64,000 nt of DNA, taken from Chytriomyces cf. hyalinus JEL632. Lineage: Eukaryota; Chytridiomycota; Chytridiomycetes; Chytridiales; Chytriomycetaceae. Within the stretch, counting starts at the first letter, position 1, and each line of letters begins with the position of its first letter. The notes below the pieces were generated by a model. It ran no database searches. It saw nothing but the letters and a program-made list of their open reading frames with translations, and had not been told where the DNA came from. Below, piece by piece: positions 13,749-24,200 of the stretch. A program made the translations under genes and the position numbers. The stretch is taken from positions 62,001-126,000 of the forward strand of contig JAIWWG010000003.1 in assembly GCA_025435555.1 (NCBI GenBank), written 5' to 3'.

Positions 13749-14265
13749 AGCGCGATTGAAGGAAGTCGAGGTTTGTTTGCAGAGAAAAGCTTCATTTGTG
13801 AAGAGGGAGAATGAAGCGTTGGAAAAACAGCTCAATGTGAATGGGAAGCGGATCACTGTTCAGAAGGCAACTTAAAAGAAAGGTGAAATGTTAAGATCTG
13901 AGCGGATAAGTGTTACGTATGGTTGGGTCCGAAAGCTTGGGTTTAAATCAACTGTCGCCGTCGTTGAACTGACGGATACTTTAAATCTTCTCCAAGTCAG
14001 GGAGCGATTTTCGCAGAATATTCCAATCGAAAGTAAGATGCTACCGTGTCGTGCATTTCATTTACCGTCCATCAAACATACAGCCCCCCCCCCCCCCCCC
14101 CCCGACCTTCATGTGGACTGATCCTTTGGCGTCATTAATGAGTTGCTCTGTTGCTTTTTCTTTCTCTTCTTTCTTCTCTTCATTATTTTGTACGCAGACA
14201 ACCAGCAAGCGCCAGCCTTCACTACAAACGAATTTACTTGTATGACTTTCTCACGGCACAAATGA
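13749..14265 (+). other. Possible small gene or gene remnant downstream of SLT2
   Basis: Two open, coding-looking segments lie here without a clear start codon. The first (about 13754-13875) reads as a charged coiled-coil-like helix containing KRENEALEKQL. The second (about 13890-14030) contains ISVTYGWVRKLGFKS. A good donor (GTAAGA at 14031) and acceptor (cgcag at about 14197) would join it in frame to a short last exon ending at 14265. The first two segments could be joined across 13840-13890. I recognise no family. It could be an alternative 3' exon set, a small gene with an unseen start, or decaying sequence. The putative intron holds the 20-C tract. Confidence 0.3.
14084..14103. repeat. 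Poly-C tract of 20 nt
   Basis: There are twenty consecutive C residues on the + strand, in a non-coding or intronic position. Such a tract is prone to length variation and to sequencing error. Confidence 0.9.
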
Positions 14266-14402
14266 TATTATTAAATGAAGATAAGCATCGTCCCGTCTAT
14301 CAAGCAACTGCATCAAGTTGCATGCTCAGCAGCACAATTACTTCTCATGGCAGAGTTCCTTCAAAGTGGCAACCTGATACAAAAAAAAACCCCCATGGGG
14401 AG

Positions 14403-16293
14403 TCAATAAACAAACAAAACAAAAGAGAGAGGGTAAGATAATTTTCCACATACCCATGCGTCTAGACCATTTTCCACGGGCGCCTTGTCAGTCTTGGTGC
14501 AGCCCTCAAAGCTTCCGTTCTTTTCGTCAATAAAGTATTGGCAAAAGTCAACCAAGTCGGCGTCAGTTGGGACCTTGGCGTTTCTCAAGGTCAAGAGACG
14601 TGGATCCGCCAAACAGGGGACATTGCAAGAGTCTGGAACGGCGCACAACAGAACAGCTTTTGCCAGTTGCGCAGCATCGGAACAAGTTGACCAGTCGGCG
14701 GGCGTGGAGGTCTGGTGAAGAACAAGATTTCAGTGTTGAAACCCACAACAACAAAACGAAGATCAAGCCTTTGCGCACCGTTTGGCAGTAACCAAAGGCG
14801 CAAGTCTAATATAAGGTTGATGTTAGCAATGTACAATACAAATGGAGCGCTATTCCCAAACCTTGCCCTTGCCACATTGAGAATCCTCAGTGCAGGAACA
14901 GACTTTTCCGGCTCTGATAAATGGACGCGAAGCGTCAGCAGTGGAGCAGGAGCAGACAGAAGTAGATTTTTGCCCAAGGGTGCATTTGGGGATACATTGG
15001 CCAGTGTACTTTTTGCACACCTGAAAAAAAAAAACAAATCAACATCGTTTGTCAGACGATCCAGCAGTACAGCCGTACCTCAGATGCCGAACAGTCGCTG
15101 GATTCAGAACACGGACACATGGTGTTCGAAGGAATCACAGAGTCGTTAGTGTAGCACTTGCATGTTTCAGTCGACATAGCGCCTTTAGTGCAGCTTGGCA
15201 GACCCCCATTGTTACCGGCATTGTTTCCGCTGCTGGCATTTCCGCTGCTGGAGTTTTCAACGGGACCGTTTCCGCTGCTGGAGCCGCTTCCGCTGTTGGA
15301 GGTTTCAACGGGACCGTTTCCGCTGCTGGAGCCGCTTCCGCTGTTGGAGGTTTCAACGGGACCGTTTCCGCTGCTGGAGCCGCTTCCGCTGTTGGAGGTT
15401 TCAACGGGACCGTTTCCGCTGCTGGAGCCGCTTCCGCTGTTGGAGGTTTCAACGGGACCGTTTCCGCTGCTGGAGCCGCTTCCACTGTTGGAGGTTTCAA
15501 CGGGACCGTTTCCGCTGCTGGAGCCGCTTCCGCTGTTGGAGGTTTCAACGGGACCGTTTCCGCTGCTGGAGCCGCTTCCGCTGTTGGAGGTTTCAACGGG
15601 ACCGTTTCCGCTGCTGGAGCCGCTTCCACTGTTGGAGGTTTCAACGGGACCGTTTCCGCTGCTGGAGCCGCTGCTGGAGCCGCTTCCGGTTCCGCTGCTG
15701 GAACCGCTTCCCTCGGCAACGGAGCCAGCACCACCATCAGAACCGCCGGTGCCATCACAATACGTCCATGAAACACCGCCGAATCTGGGACACAACGATA
15801 ATTAGATCAAGTGCTTCTTACGATCAGAAGCCAACAAGAGAGGCAGACACGCACCTTCCGACATCGAGAGGTTGAAACTGCTGAAAGACAACGGGGGTCA
15901 CGTCCACATCGCCGAATGGGCATCCTGCGCACCGATCTTCAACGGTGGCTGAAAAAAAAATTGTTATCAGTTGACCAGGATATTGACAGACGAGGGAAAG
16001 GCAAACAAGCGCACCTCGGACAGTTCTGCCGTTGTGCGAGATGCAGATGACTCTCCCGCACATGCTTGGGTCGCGGTCGTACTCGACCTCGTTCTGGAGA
16101 GAGCAACGAACGCTGGGTTAGTCGCGATCGATCACTGATCTGGGTCCGCCGATCTTACCATGGCGGCGATGATGTCTCCGTTTTGCAGGGATCTGCCGCA
16201 TGAACCGTAGCCGCCATTTGGGTTGTAGAAGGTCATGTCTCCGGCGAGGGCAGTGCCAGCAGTGAAGGCGAGGAGCGACGTGAGAAGCAACAT
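14403..16293 (-). CDS. Secreted double-psi beta-barrel (RlpA/expansin-like) protein with Ser/Gly repeats and Cys-rich modules
   Basis: Multi-exon gene starting at 16293. The first exon (16159-16293) encodes a signal peptide (MLLLTSLLAFTAGTALA) and the start of a DPBB domain: MTFYNPNGGYGSCG, then MCGRVICISHNGRTV, the DRCAGC motif, DVDVTPVVFQQF and LDVGR. This is the RlpA-like/expansin-like fold found in secreted wall-modifying or effector-like fungal proteins. It is followed by about nine copies of a 16-residue Ser/Gly/Asn linker repeat. Then come two Cys-rich modules (CxxGAxSxxxCxCxxN…CxCxxxxDC), and a C-terminal region with about seven more Cys. No catalytic Asp can be assigned, so a binding role is as likely as hydrolysis. 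The Cys module is shared with the gene at 29473-32439. The last junction near 14450 is uncertain. Confidence 0.75.
15247..15672. repeat. 48-bp coding minisatellite, about nine copies
   Basis: A 48-bp unit recurs with exact spacing: the word tttcaacggga starts at 15255, 15303, 15351, 15399, 15447, 15495, 15543, 15591 and 15639. Copies are nearly identical, differing mainly by a G/A change in two of them. On the coding (minus) strand each unit encodes SSSGNGPVETSNSGSG. Shorter degenerate SSSG units follow on the N-terminal side. Confidence 0.95.
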
Positions 16294-16557
16294 GTTCAGA
16301 CTTGGCGTTGGAAAAAAAGTGAAAAAAAAATGAACAAGATCGAGTCCTGTTTACTAATTTGTACTTGTCTCGCTCGGTGCTATATCGGAACACCAAAACT
16401 AATTCCGAGCCTCGCGATGCTGCGAGATTCCTTGCCGCGACACGTCGTCTTCGAGTTTCGAAGCTGTCCGAAGCTTGTCCCAGCGGTGCCGATTCGGGCA
16501 TGGTCACACCCACAGCGAGACACGTGCGAGGGTCGTCAAATTGACCAGTTTTATTTA

Positions 16558-16864
16558 CTTATGTACATGTCATGCAAGCAAGGCCGTCACTTCGGTATGG
16601 TCGTACTCTGTTGCCCATTCCAGTGCACAGTTGTTCTCAGCGTGCTTGTCTATCCTTGGATCGGCGAGCAGCAACCTTCAACGTTTCGACTTTAACATGT
16701 CCATTTCTAACGCTCCATTTGATAGCGTACTGGTCCTTGGCAGTGGAATCGACTCGCATCGGCCAGTAAAAGAGCCACCACTTCTGCATGGCCCTCCCTT
16801 GCCGCCCTCTTGATGTTGAAATCATTTCTGCTTCCGGGATGAGTTCTGCCGTCGTGCAACAGCA
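16558..16864 (-). pseudogene. Ankyrin-repeat gene fragment, frameshifted
   Basis: Reading the minus strand gives ankyrin-like repeats spread over three frames: one with AAREGHAEVVALLLAD, the next with QYAIKWSVRNGHVKVETL, and a third with LLADPRID followed by ATEYDHTEVTALLA and a stop. The pattern (repeat-wise GH-x-EV-x-x-LLLAD) is that of large ankyrin families. At least two frameshifts and a stop separate the pieces, and no start or further repeats are visible. It therefore looks like a dead fragment between the DPBB gene and SND2. Confidence 0.6.
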
Positions 16865-17001
16865 ACACCCTCATTTCACTTCTTCTTTTCCAACTGTTTA
16901 CTTTGCTTACTTCTTTGTTTTGTTCTTCTGTTTTGTTTCTCCGTTTCATACAACACACTTCCCATATTTATTATCTTAAATATCCCGTTCCAAACAGCGC
17001 G

Positions 17002-17691
17002 TCACTCTTGTTTCTTCTCCGCGTCGTCCTTCTCAACCTCACCCTTGTCCGGCGTGGAGGTCACGTCCCTGCTGTCATACAAGAAGAGAGACATCTGCAA
17101 AAAACCATCAGTTTCCATTTCAGCCAACCAAAAAAAAAAAAAAAAAAAAAAAAAAAGAAGCACATACCATCCCGGTGACAAACACAGCACCTGCATATAG
17201 AGGAAACACTGCGCCCCAACCAGTTGTCAGTCAGCACACAAAAAAAAAGCAAATCTGCAAGGAAACAAGAATACAAAAAGAAAAAAACCTGCACAAAGCC
17301 ACCACGCCCTCCCCGAAACCCCCGCAAGAACCATCACAGCCCACATCACATACATTGTATCAAATGCATACATGGCCCCGCCTTTACGCCGCCGCAAGTC
17401 CGCACCCACATGTACAATCATGCCATCAGCCTTGTTGACCATTGCCGATGCAAGATTTCTCAGCCACAGGAACATGAACAGAACAAGGCCGTTGCATGCA
17501 ATATACCCTGCAATGGCCCATAAGCTGAAAGGTTGCGGTCCCAGTGTGCATCGGAATGCGAGGACGGATACGCTGATGGCGACGTGCAGCTGATGATGTT
17601 GTTGGAGAACTTTGCGGTTTGATTCGAATACTTCCGATGCAGACACGGTCGGTTCAGCTGGTTTCGTCGGTGTGGCCTCCTCTGCAGTCAT
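17002..17691 (-). CDS. SND2: SND2/TMEM208 ER-targeting membrane protein
   Basis: Three exons (17289-17691, about 17168-17205, and 17002 to about 17097) give about 175 aa, matching TMEM208 (173 aa). The order is EVFESNRKVLQQHHQL, two hydrophobic hairpins (FSLWAIAGYIACNGLVLFMF and the DTMYVMWAVMVLAG segment) and an AWWLCA motif, ending in a charged Lys/Glu-rich tail. This matches the TMEM208/Snd2 family, which acts in SRP-independent targeting of proteins to the ER. The second intron carries a 27-nt T run (sense strand) right after its donor. A MITE begins 24 bp upstream of the start codon. Confidence 0.8.
17130..17156. repeat. 27-nt homopolymer A/T tract inside the second SND2 intron
   Basis: There are 27 A residues on the + strand, which is poly-T in the transcript sense, about 10 nt after the 5' splice site of the intron. 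Confidence 0.95.
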
Positions 17692-17714
17692 CTAAATTCC
17701 GCCAATTTAAAATA

Positions 17715-18106
17715 CCGTAAAATCACTTGTCGTCCCCCAGATAAAATAAATGCAATTTTCATAAAATGAATAAATGCTTGGCCATCCAGCAATCCACGTT
17801 GCCATCATGCCAACAGCTAGCGCAACCATGACAGACTCCCCATCTGGTGTGCTGCGTTCGTACCAGGTGATGAGCAGGAGATGAATAAAGTGATTGTTGA
17901 TTGTTTTTGGTGAATTTCAGCCGAATTCCAAACATATTCTCATTACTTCGGAACTGCAGATTCCATTTAGTTTCATACAGATAAGAATATCTAGATATAT
18001 GCTTGATTTCTATTGTCCATGCTTAGGGTGCAGATCACTTGTTTGTCGTAGCCCACCCATAAATTTTGTGCAATTTATGGGTGGACCACGACAAGTGATT
18101 TTACGG
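17715..18106. mobile_element. 392-bp MITE with 19-bp perfect TIRs and TA target duplication
   Basis: The left end ccgtaaaatcacttgtcgt (17715-17733) is exactly the reverse complement of 18088-18106. TA dinucleotides flank both ends (17713-17714 and 18107-18108), as for Tc1/mariner-type elements. There is no coding capacity. The right end holds an additional inner inverted copy of the terminal sequence (gatcacttg…gtcgta near 18033-18050) around a 13-bp hairpin. No autonomous partner with these ends is in the window; the transposon at 49371-53293 has different ends. Confidence 0.8.
18051..18083. repeat. Hairpin in the right end of the MITE
   Basis: A 13-bp perfect inverted repeat (ccacccataaatt / aatttatgggtgg) with a 6-nt loop is flanked by gtcgt and acgac, so the terminal sequence can fold back on itself. 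Confidence 0.8.
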
Positions 18107-18279
18107 TAATTTGACATCAACATTGGTCTTCGTCATGCCGAGACATAAAGTGATACACAACATTCGACCCATGAACAAGTTCAAAGAGAGTCAGGGAACA
18201 TGGCGAGATACATCTGCGACAGGAAGAACAGCGATAAAAAACTGCATTATTCTTCATTAACCTTCCCCCCCTCGACAAA

Positions 18280-21200
18280 TCAAAACGTTTCCGTCTCTAG
18301 CATGGCTTCAATTCCATCAGCCTCAGAATTTTTTCCCTTATTTCGCATTTCCTGCAACAGCGGCCCCGTTCCGCCAAGAAGCATAAGCTGTGCAACCAGT
18401 GCCTTCGCAAGAGCAGGCTCCGTCTCCAATACTCCATAGTCGCGTCGCTCGTCAATGATCATGTAAATGTGAAACATGGCAAGTTCCTGTAAATGCCAGC
18501 AAAAGAATACGTGCACATGCGTCAATAGAAATCAAAAGGAAAAAGGGTTGTTACTGATGATTCACCATGCTGTCGGGGTATTTGCCAGCAGTAAACAGAC
18601 GCGCCATGTCAGTTAACTCAACGCTAGATAGAACTGACAGCACTTTCTATAAACAACTGCAATCAGCCAAAAAATACCCGTCTTGGCCAAAATTATGTAA
18701 GGCCCACCTTCAACGCCAAGAAGACTCGTGGATGCGGTGGCAGACAGGTAAATAGAACAACTTTTTGAGCCGCGCGACGAGTCGTCGCATCCTTGGCATC
18801 TTCAATCGGAAGATCAAGCGACAACACAGACTCAACAATCGTATCCAGGTCCAGATCGTACAGGTATGGGCATTTTTGAATCAGACACAGGACTCGCTCA
18901 AACAAATCTGCTCAGAAAGAATCGAGAATCAATTGCTGTTGCGCGCATTCTTGCTGAAAACTTACATATATCCTGTCGTGCCGCCACTTCTTCGAGACAC
19001 ATGATCAACACGCGGTTCCAAACGGCAGGTAGATTCTTCATTTTGGACAGGTCAGGGGTAGTTGTCACAATATCAATGATACCGGCAAGGTAGCGGATCT
19101 AGTATAAATGGTAATGATTCAGCGTCGAGTTTTCTGTTATTGTAACCGGGAGTCCCACCGCTCCAAGCTGGACCAATCGTGCAAGCGCATTCTCCCAAAG
19201 ACTCAAATCATGTATTCCGTAGTCCAGACAAAGATTGCAGATTAGTTGAACCACCTGACAACAAAAAAAGAAGGTCAAGTCAACTCAAATTTTCGCAAAA
19301 ATATCAAGTCGTCATACTTTTGCCTCTCCGCCGTGGTTGAGCCATAAACTCCGAGCAAGGGCTTCTTTATCACACTCATCAAACTCTTTGATACTTTGCA
19401 CAATTCGGAGCTCTTCAAAGTCCAGCAGGTAAAGCAGCATTTGAAGATACCCACGAATTTCGTCATATGATTTGCCATATCGTTCAATTTCTTCTGGACT
19501 TGCCAGCTGGACGACCAATAATAAACATCGTATGCGATGGAGCGTGTGAATTTTGGAGGATGCGCCCTGACGGAGAAGGAGAAATGCGTTTGGAAACCAC
19601 GACAGATACAGCTGCGAAATATGCGACATCTCACGTTGTAGGCAAACTCCACAAAATAGATAATGCTCTCTTGCATGGACCCTGAACGGGCAATCTCTAA
19701 AAGCTGGTGCTGCAGTTCCCGCTCTTCACTCGACGCCAGAAGATTATTCAACTGTTGCAAAAAGCAAACGAGAATAAAATAAGCCCTTCGACGCTAAAGC
19801 CAGAAGAAAACGATATACCTGAACACGCATGGATGGCAGATAGAGTTCTTTTTCTTCGGGAGTCGCGACAGGATCATGAAGGAGGCCACGCTAAAAAAAA
19901 ACCGCTCGTCAGCTCACTTCAAGAAATACTGAATTCTGTCTGATCTAACCTGAAGCAAATTATTCCGCAGACGGAGTAAATCCACTCCATGCCTCTCCGC
20001 AACATCATTAACGACATTGTGAAGATTCAGCTTCCCTAATCAAATAACAGTGATATTTGAAGACCAGTAAGTAATCATCACAACGAAGGCAGAATGATGT
20101 GCAACCTTGGTCACTCAGATTTCTTTCTCGGTACAAGGCATGAATCAGCTGCGTCGGATCAGAGCAAAGCTCTGAAAACTCTCCGAGCCCTGAAGTCTGC
20201 AACTGGTGCTCCGTCTCGGTTGCTTCAGCCGCTAAAACGATGGAATTTGCGTATTCCTCAAGATTCTCAATCTGTTCCTCTGAAAAGTCGCCATTTTCAT
20301 GCTGCAACCCCACATATATCAGCACATCGAATAAAAGTGGTAAGTATAAATTTGAACTCACAGTAATAAGCTTTCGTGCGAACCCATGCGCCAACTTAAA
20401 TGCGGCGACTCGATCGACTCCGCATGGAAATGCTTCAGCGAGGGCCACCGAGAGTTTCACGGCTTGATGAGGATCCCGAAGTTTGGTAAAGTACGGTCTC
20501 ACGTCGTTGATCCCAAAAGATGCGTATTCGGTGCTGGTTTCACTGTCAACCTGAAAATTTTGACAGCGTACACGTGTAAGTTTTTGAAGGGATCGAAAAT
20601 CATGTACAATCAGGGAGTTTTACCAGTCTGGACACAAAGCCTTCAATCACCGCAGAATAAAACTGATCGGGATCTAAACCAAGGGATGATGATAGTGGAA
20701 GGAGCCATGATATCGTAGTTTCATTGACATGAGTTGCAAAAACCGCCCAGCCATCTCGAATGACAGAGTGAAAGGGAAGACGATGCTGTTCTGTTTCGTC
20801 CATCTGAAAAATTCGTAAGCAAACATAATGCTGACCGTGCCAACAAAAGTACCTTCACTGAATCTTATCAAATGGAGAGAGAGAAAATGTTCTCATGATT
20901 ACTAAATGTGATGGACGTGAAAGCCAGAGGCACACAGCAAACCTTTTGACTGATTGTGAAGATCCTTCGAACGCATGGTTTGGGAAGCATAGTTGAATAA
21001 CACATCGAGTACTTTGCGTCCTTTTGTCGCTGTGGCGTCGCTTGGATCCAGCCGTAAAATTTGATCGATAATGAATCCGATTTTTTCGTACTTGTACGGG
21101 GAGCATTTCGCGCAGACTTCGTGTAAAAGAGTTGCAAGCCTAGGTTTGTTGTCCACATCATCCAAAATTCCAGCAATTCGGTATTTGTAACCATTCGAAT

Positions 21201-24200
21201 CATGATCGGAAGAAAGCAATTGCGTGATGTACTCAAATATCACAAAGTCATCTGACGAGGAACGCGATATGTTTAACTTCGCAGTTGCAACTTCATAATC
21301 CTACCTTCGATGTTGTAAGTCCGCGCGAAGTCAAGACTTGTCATAATGTCAAGACCAGTCTTTTCCAACAATGCGGGCACAAGTCTTCTTTGGTATTCTC
21401 CCGAGGTAGACAGCTTGTACTGATCCATGTTGAACGATACATCTGTAATGATTCGCAATGAGGAACTGCTCAAGTCAGAAAACCGAGCAGGAAAGCAGTT
21501 TCATACTGAGCAGATGCAGCTGATGCCACCATTTCGCGTTTTTTGCGAGCGTCTCACAGGTGACTTGAAAAGTGCGCTGGTTCCATGCTAAACTTGCGGC
21601 TATGCCAATCGCTGCAAATTTGAGCAGCCTGTCGTAATCTTTGCCGGTTGTCGAGAGGCCGAACTGGTGTCACATATGAAGAGTTAAATTTTATGACGAA
21701 TCACAGGAAGAACAACGAAGCACCTTGAAAGATTCAAATGCCTCCTGAGGTGGTATAACCATCAAACCACCAAAGGCGAGATTCTGATCTATGGTTCGCG
21801 AGCTGAAGATCTGAGAAAAGTTGGACAGTTTTCAGTGGGAAAACCCACAATGGACAATAACGTCTTACATTTTCAGTGAAACTTTTGATCAGCTGCATAT
21901 GCCGGTCAATATCGTCTTCCAAATCCCCGTCAGACATAAAGTCATCAGTAAGCCACATCATGCACCTCGTCCGCAACTCCAGCGTCCGCTGCAATGTACG
22001 CATTGCCGTTACCAACGCGCGATTTGTTTTCAAATACCGCGATAAAACATTTCCAGAAACGACCGGGCTTGACTGTGGTGCACTCTTTTGTTTTCCGCTC
22101 ATTTTTTGTTTCACTGGCGATGCAGTCACATTCTCGGACAAGACGCCGCCGAGTCCTTGTGTGGTGCTGGATGCGATTTCGAGAATAAAGTCTGTCACCA
22201 AACCCATTGCCTTTTCTGTTGGTAAGACAAGGCCTCCTTCGCGATAATGTTCCATAAACAGGACGGAGCCATATGTGTCACCCACACTTGAAAGCTCAAC
22301 ATCCAAAGCACGATCGGACAGCTTTGACGATACAGACCATTTGACTGGGAATGACGAAGAGCTGGATCCAATCCCGGGCGATGAAGCCGAGGAAGATGAC
22401 GATGAAGATGACGATGGCCTTGACGAAATGATTGGATTCATAATGTTTGCGTTTCTTGTCGCCAAAAGCGTCCCATAGTCACCCGCATCACATTGTGTGA
22501 AAATGGAGTGTTGAACTTCGTAATTTTTGAAGTCATCGAGGCAATCTGAAGGTCTGCAGTAAGAAACTGAAGTGCAACATTTTATCTTGAGTCACCTCCA
22601 ATCACGTCTTCGCCACAAACGGCAAGCGATTTCTGGCTCAACTCCAAAATCCATTTCGTCAAGCGGAAATCAGACTGAAAATAAGCATTTGATGAGTTGC
22701 ATGTTGGTGGATACCACAAATGAACAACTCACTTTTGTTTCTTTCATATCCCTGAAGATGGCCTTATTTTCTGCAGAAAATGAAGTCAACAGGAGAGCAA
22801 TGTTTTTTAAAGTTTGTCCAGATACGACATCTGCGGATTTTTCGTACAATTCCTGGTGTGCATGGTGGGGTAAATATTGATTTCGCCTCGCCAAATGCAT
22901 CTATTCAACCTTGCACAACAGCAGCGCAGTCTTGACGTCTCCGTTTCGCGCAGCTTCTTCGGCAATGATTCCATCCAGAGACATGCGTTCAAAGCCCAAA
23001 AGTTCAGCAAGTCTGAATGTTCCGCACAGTCAGATTGGCTTCAACAGATGACCAAAACCTAACCAACCTGTACAGTTCTGTTCGAGAAAATTCTGAAGTC
23101 GATGATGAATCGGTCTGCATTTTTGGGTGTCAATGATAATATGAAGCAAAAATTTCAAGAAACAAATCCGAACGAACCTTCGATTCCACACCGTATTTAA
23201 ACACCTCCTTTGCAAACTTGTTTAAAATCACTCTTCTCACACCATCATCATGTCGATACGCGTGAAGGCCGATACGAATGTCAAATTCTTTGCACAAGTC
23301 TCGCATGCTCTCCAGAGCATGTGTTGTTTCCACTGCACAGCATGCGTTTGGCATGTCCAAGGCCGACAGATGGGAAGGTATGAGGTTGAAAATGGGTGTG
23401 GATGTTGAGAAAGTGGTCATTTTCTGTGTTGTTTGAGGTGTCCCACAAATATTGTCCTTCAACTTTTTGAGAGTTGAGGAGAGGGAGATTCCTGCCTTCA
23501 CTGCCCAAATGTAAGTTTTTTTGCTTGCGCTGGCTAAGAAGGCTGCAAAAATATAACATTAGGGTTGGAATAAAAAGTGCACAAAAGGAAATAAAAACCA
23601 AATTTCTCTTCATCTGCAACTGCTGATTCCACAACTTCTGCGATCCACGAAAAAACTTTCTCTCCAACAGTCAACTGATCCATCGGCTCAAGTCCAACGG
23701 TTAAGTCCAACCGCTTTTCCAACTCCGACTGGACGCACTCTGAAAACAGTGGATCGGAAGCCAGGCATTCATGGCCGGTTTCCAAAAGTGAAAGAGCCCG
23801 CTGAATGTGTCCTGCTTCAAACAAATTTCGGATGCGAATAATGTACGCGTCTGTTTTTGACAGGGTTGGATAGATGGCCACCAACTTATCAAAAAACAAA
23901 GAGAAATCAGTTCAAGATTCGCTGCAGGGATTCGCGGAAAAGTCTCAGAAACCTGCATTGCCTCCTTCATTGCAGATGGAGAATCCAAATTCGACAGAAT
24001 GTGCGTCAACAGTGCTGTTTAAAAGAAATATCGCCGAATAAGTAACACAATCACATTCGCAGGGTCAACACAAAATTACGCTTTGTCTTCGTCACGTCGG
24101 ACAGATTCAACTTCTCAAGGCCATGGAAAAAAAGAGTCCGTTTGAGCCTCATCAGACGATATTGCTCAGTCATATCCACTTGCTTGATATGTTTTCTATC

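Noticed and set aside
15247-15672. CRISPR-like regular array
   Set aside because: The 48-bp units are contiguous and near-identical with no unique spacers, lie inside a coding exon, and the genome is eukaryotic.
15049-15875. Overlapping long open frames on both strands through 15.05-15.88 kb
   Set aside because: They are by-products of the 48-bp repeat, whose length is a multiple of three, so every frame without a stop in one unit stays open. Only the minus-strand frame with the DPBB domain and Cys modules is supported.
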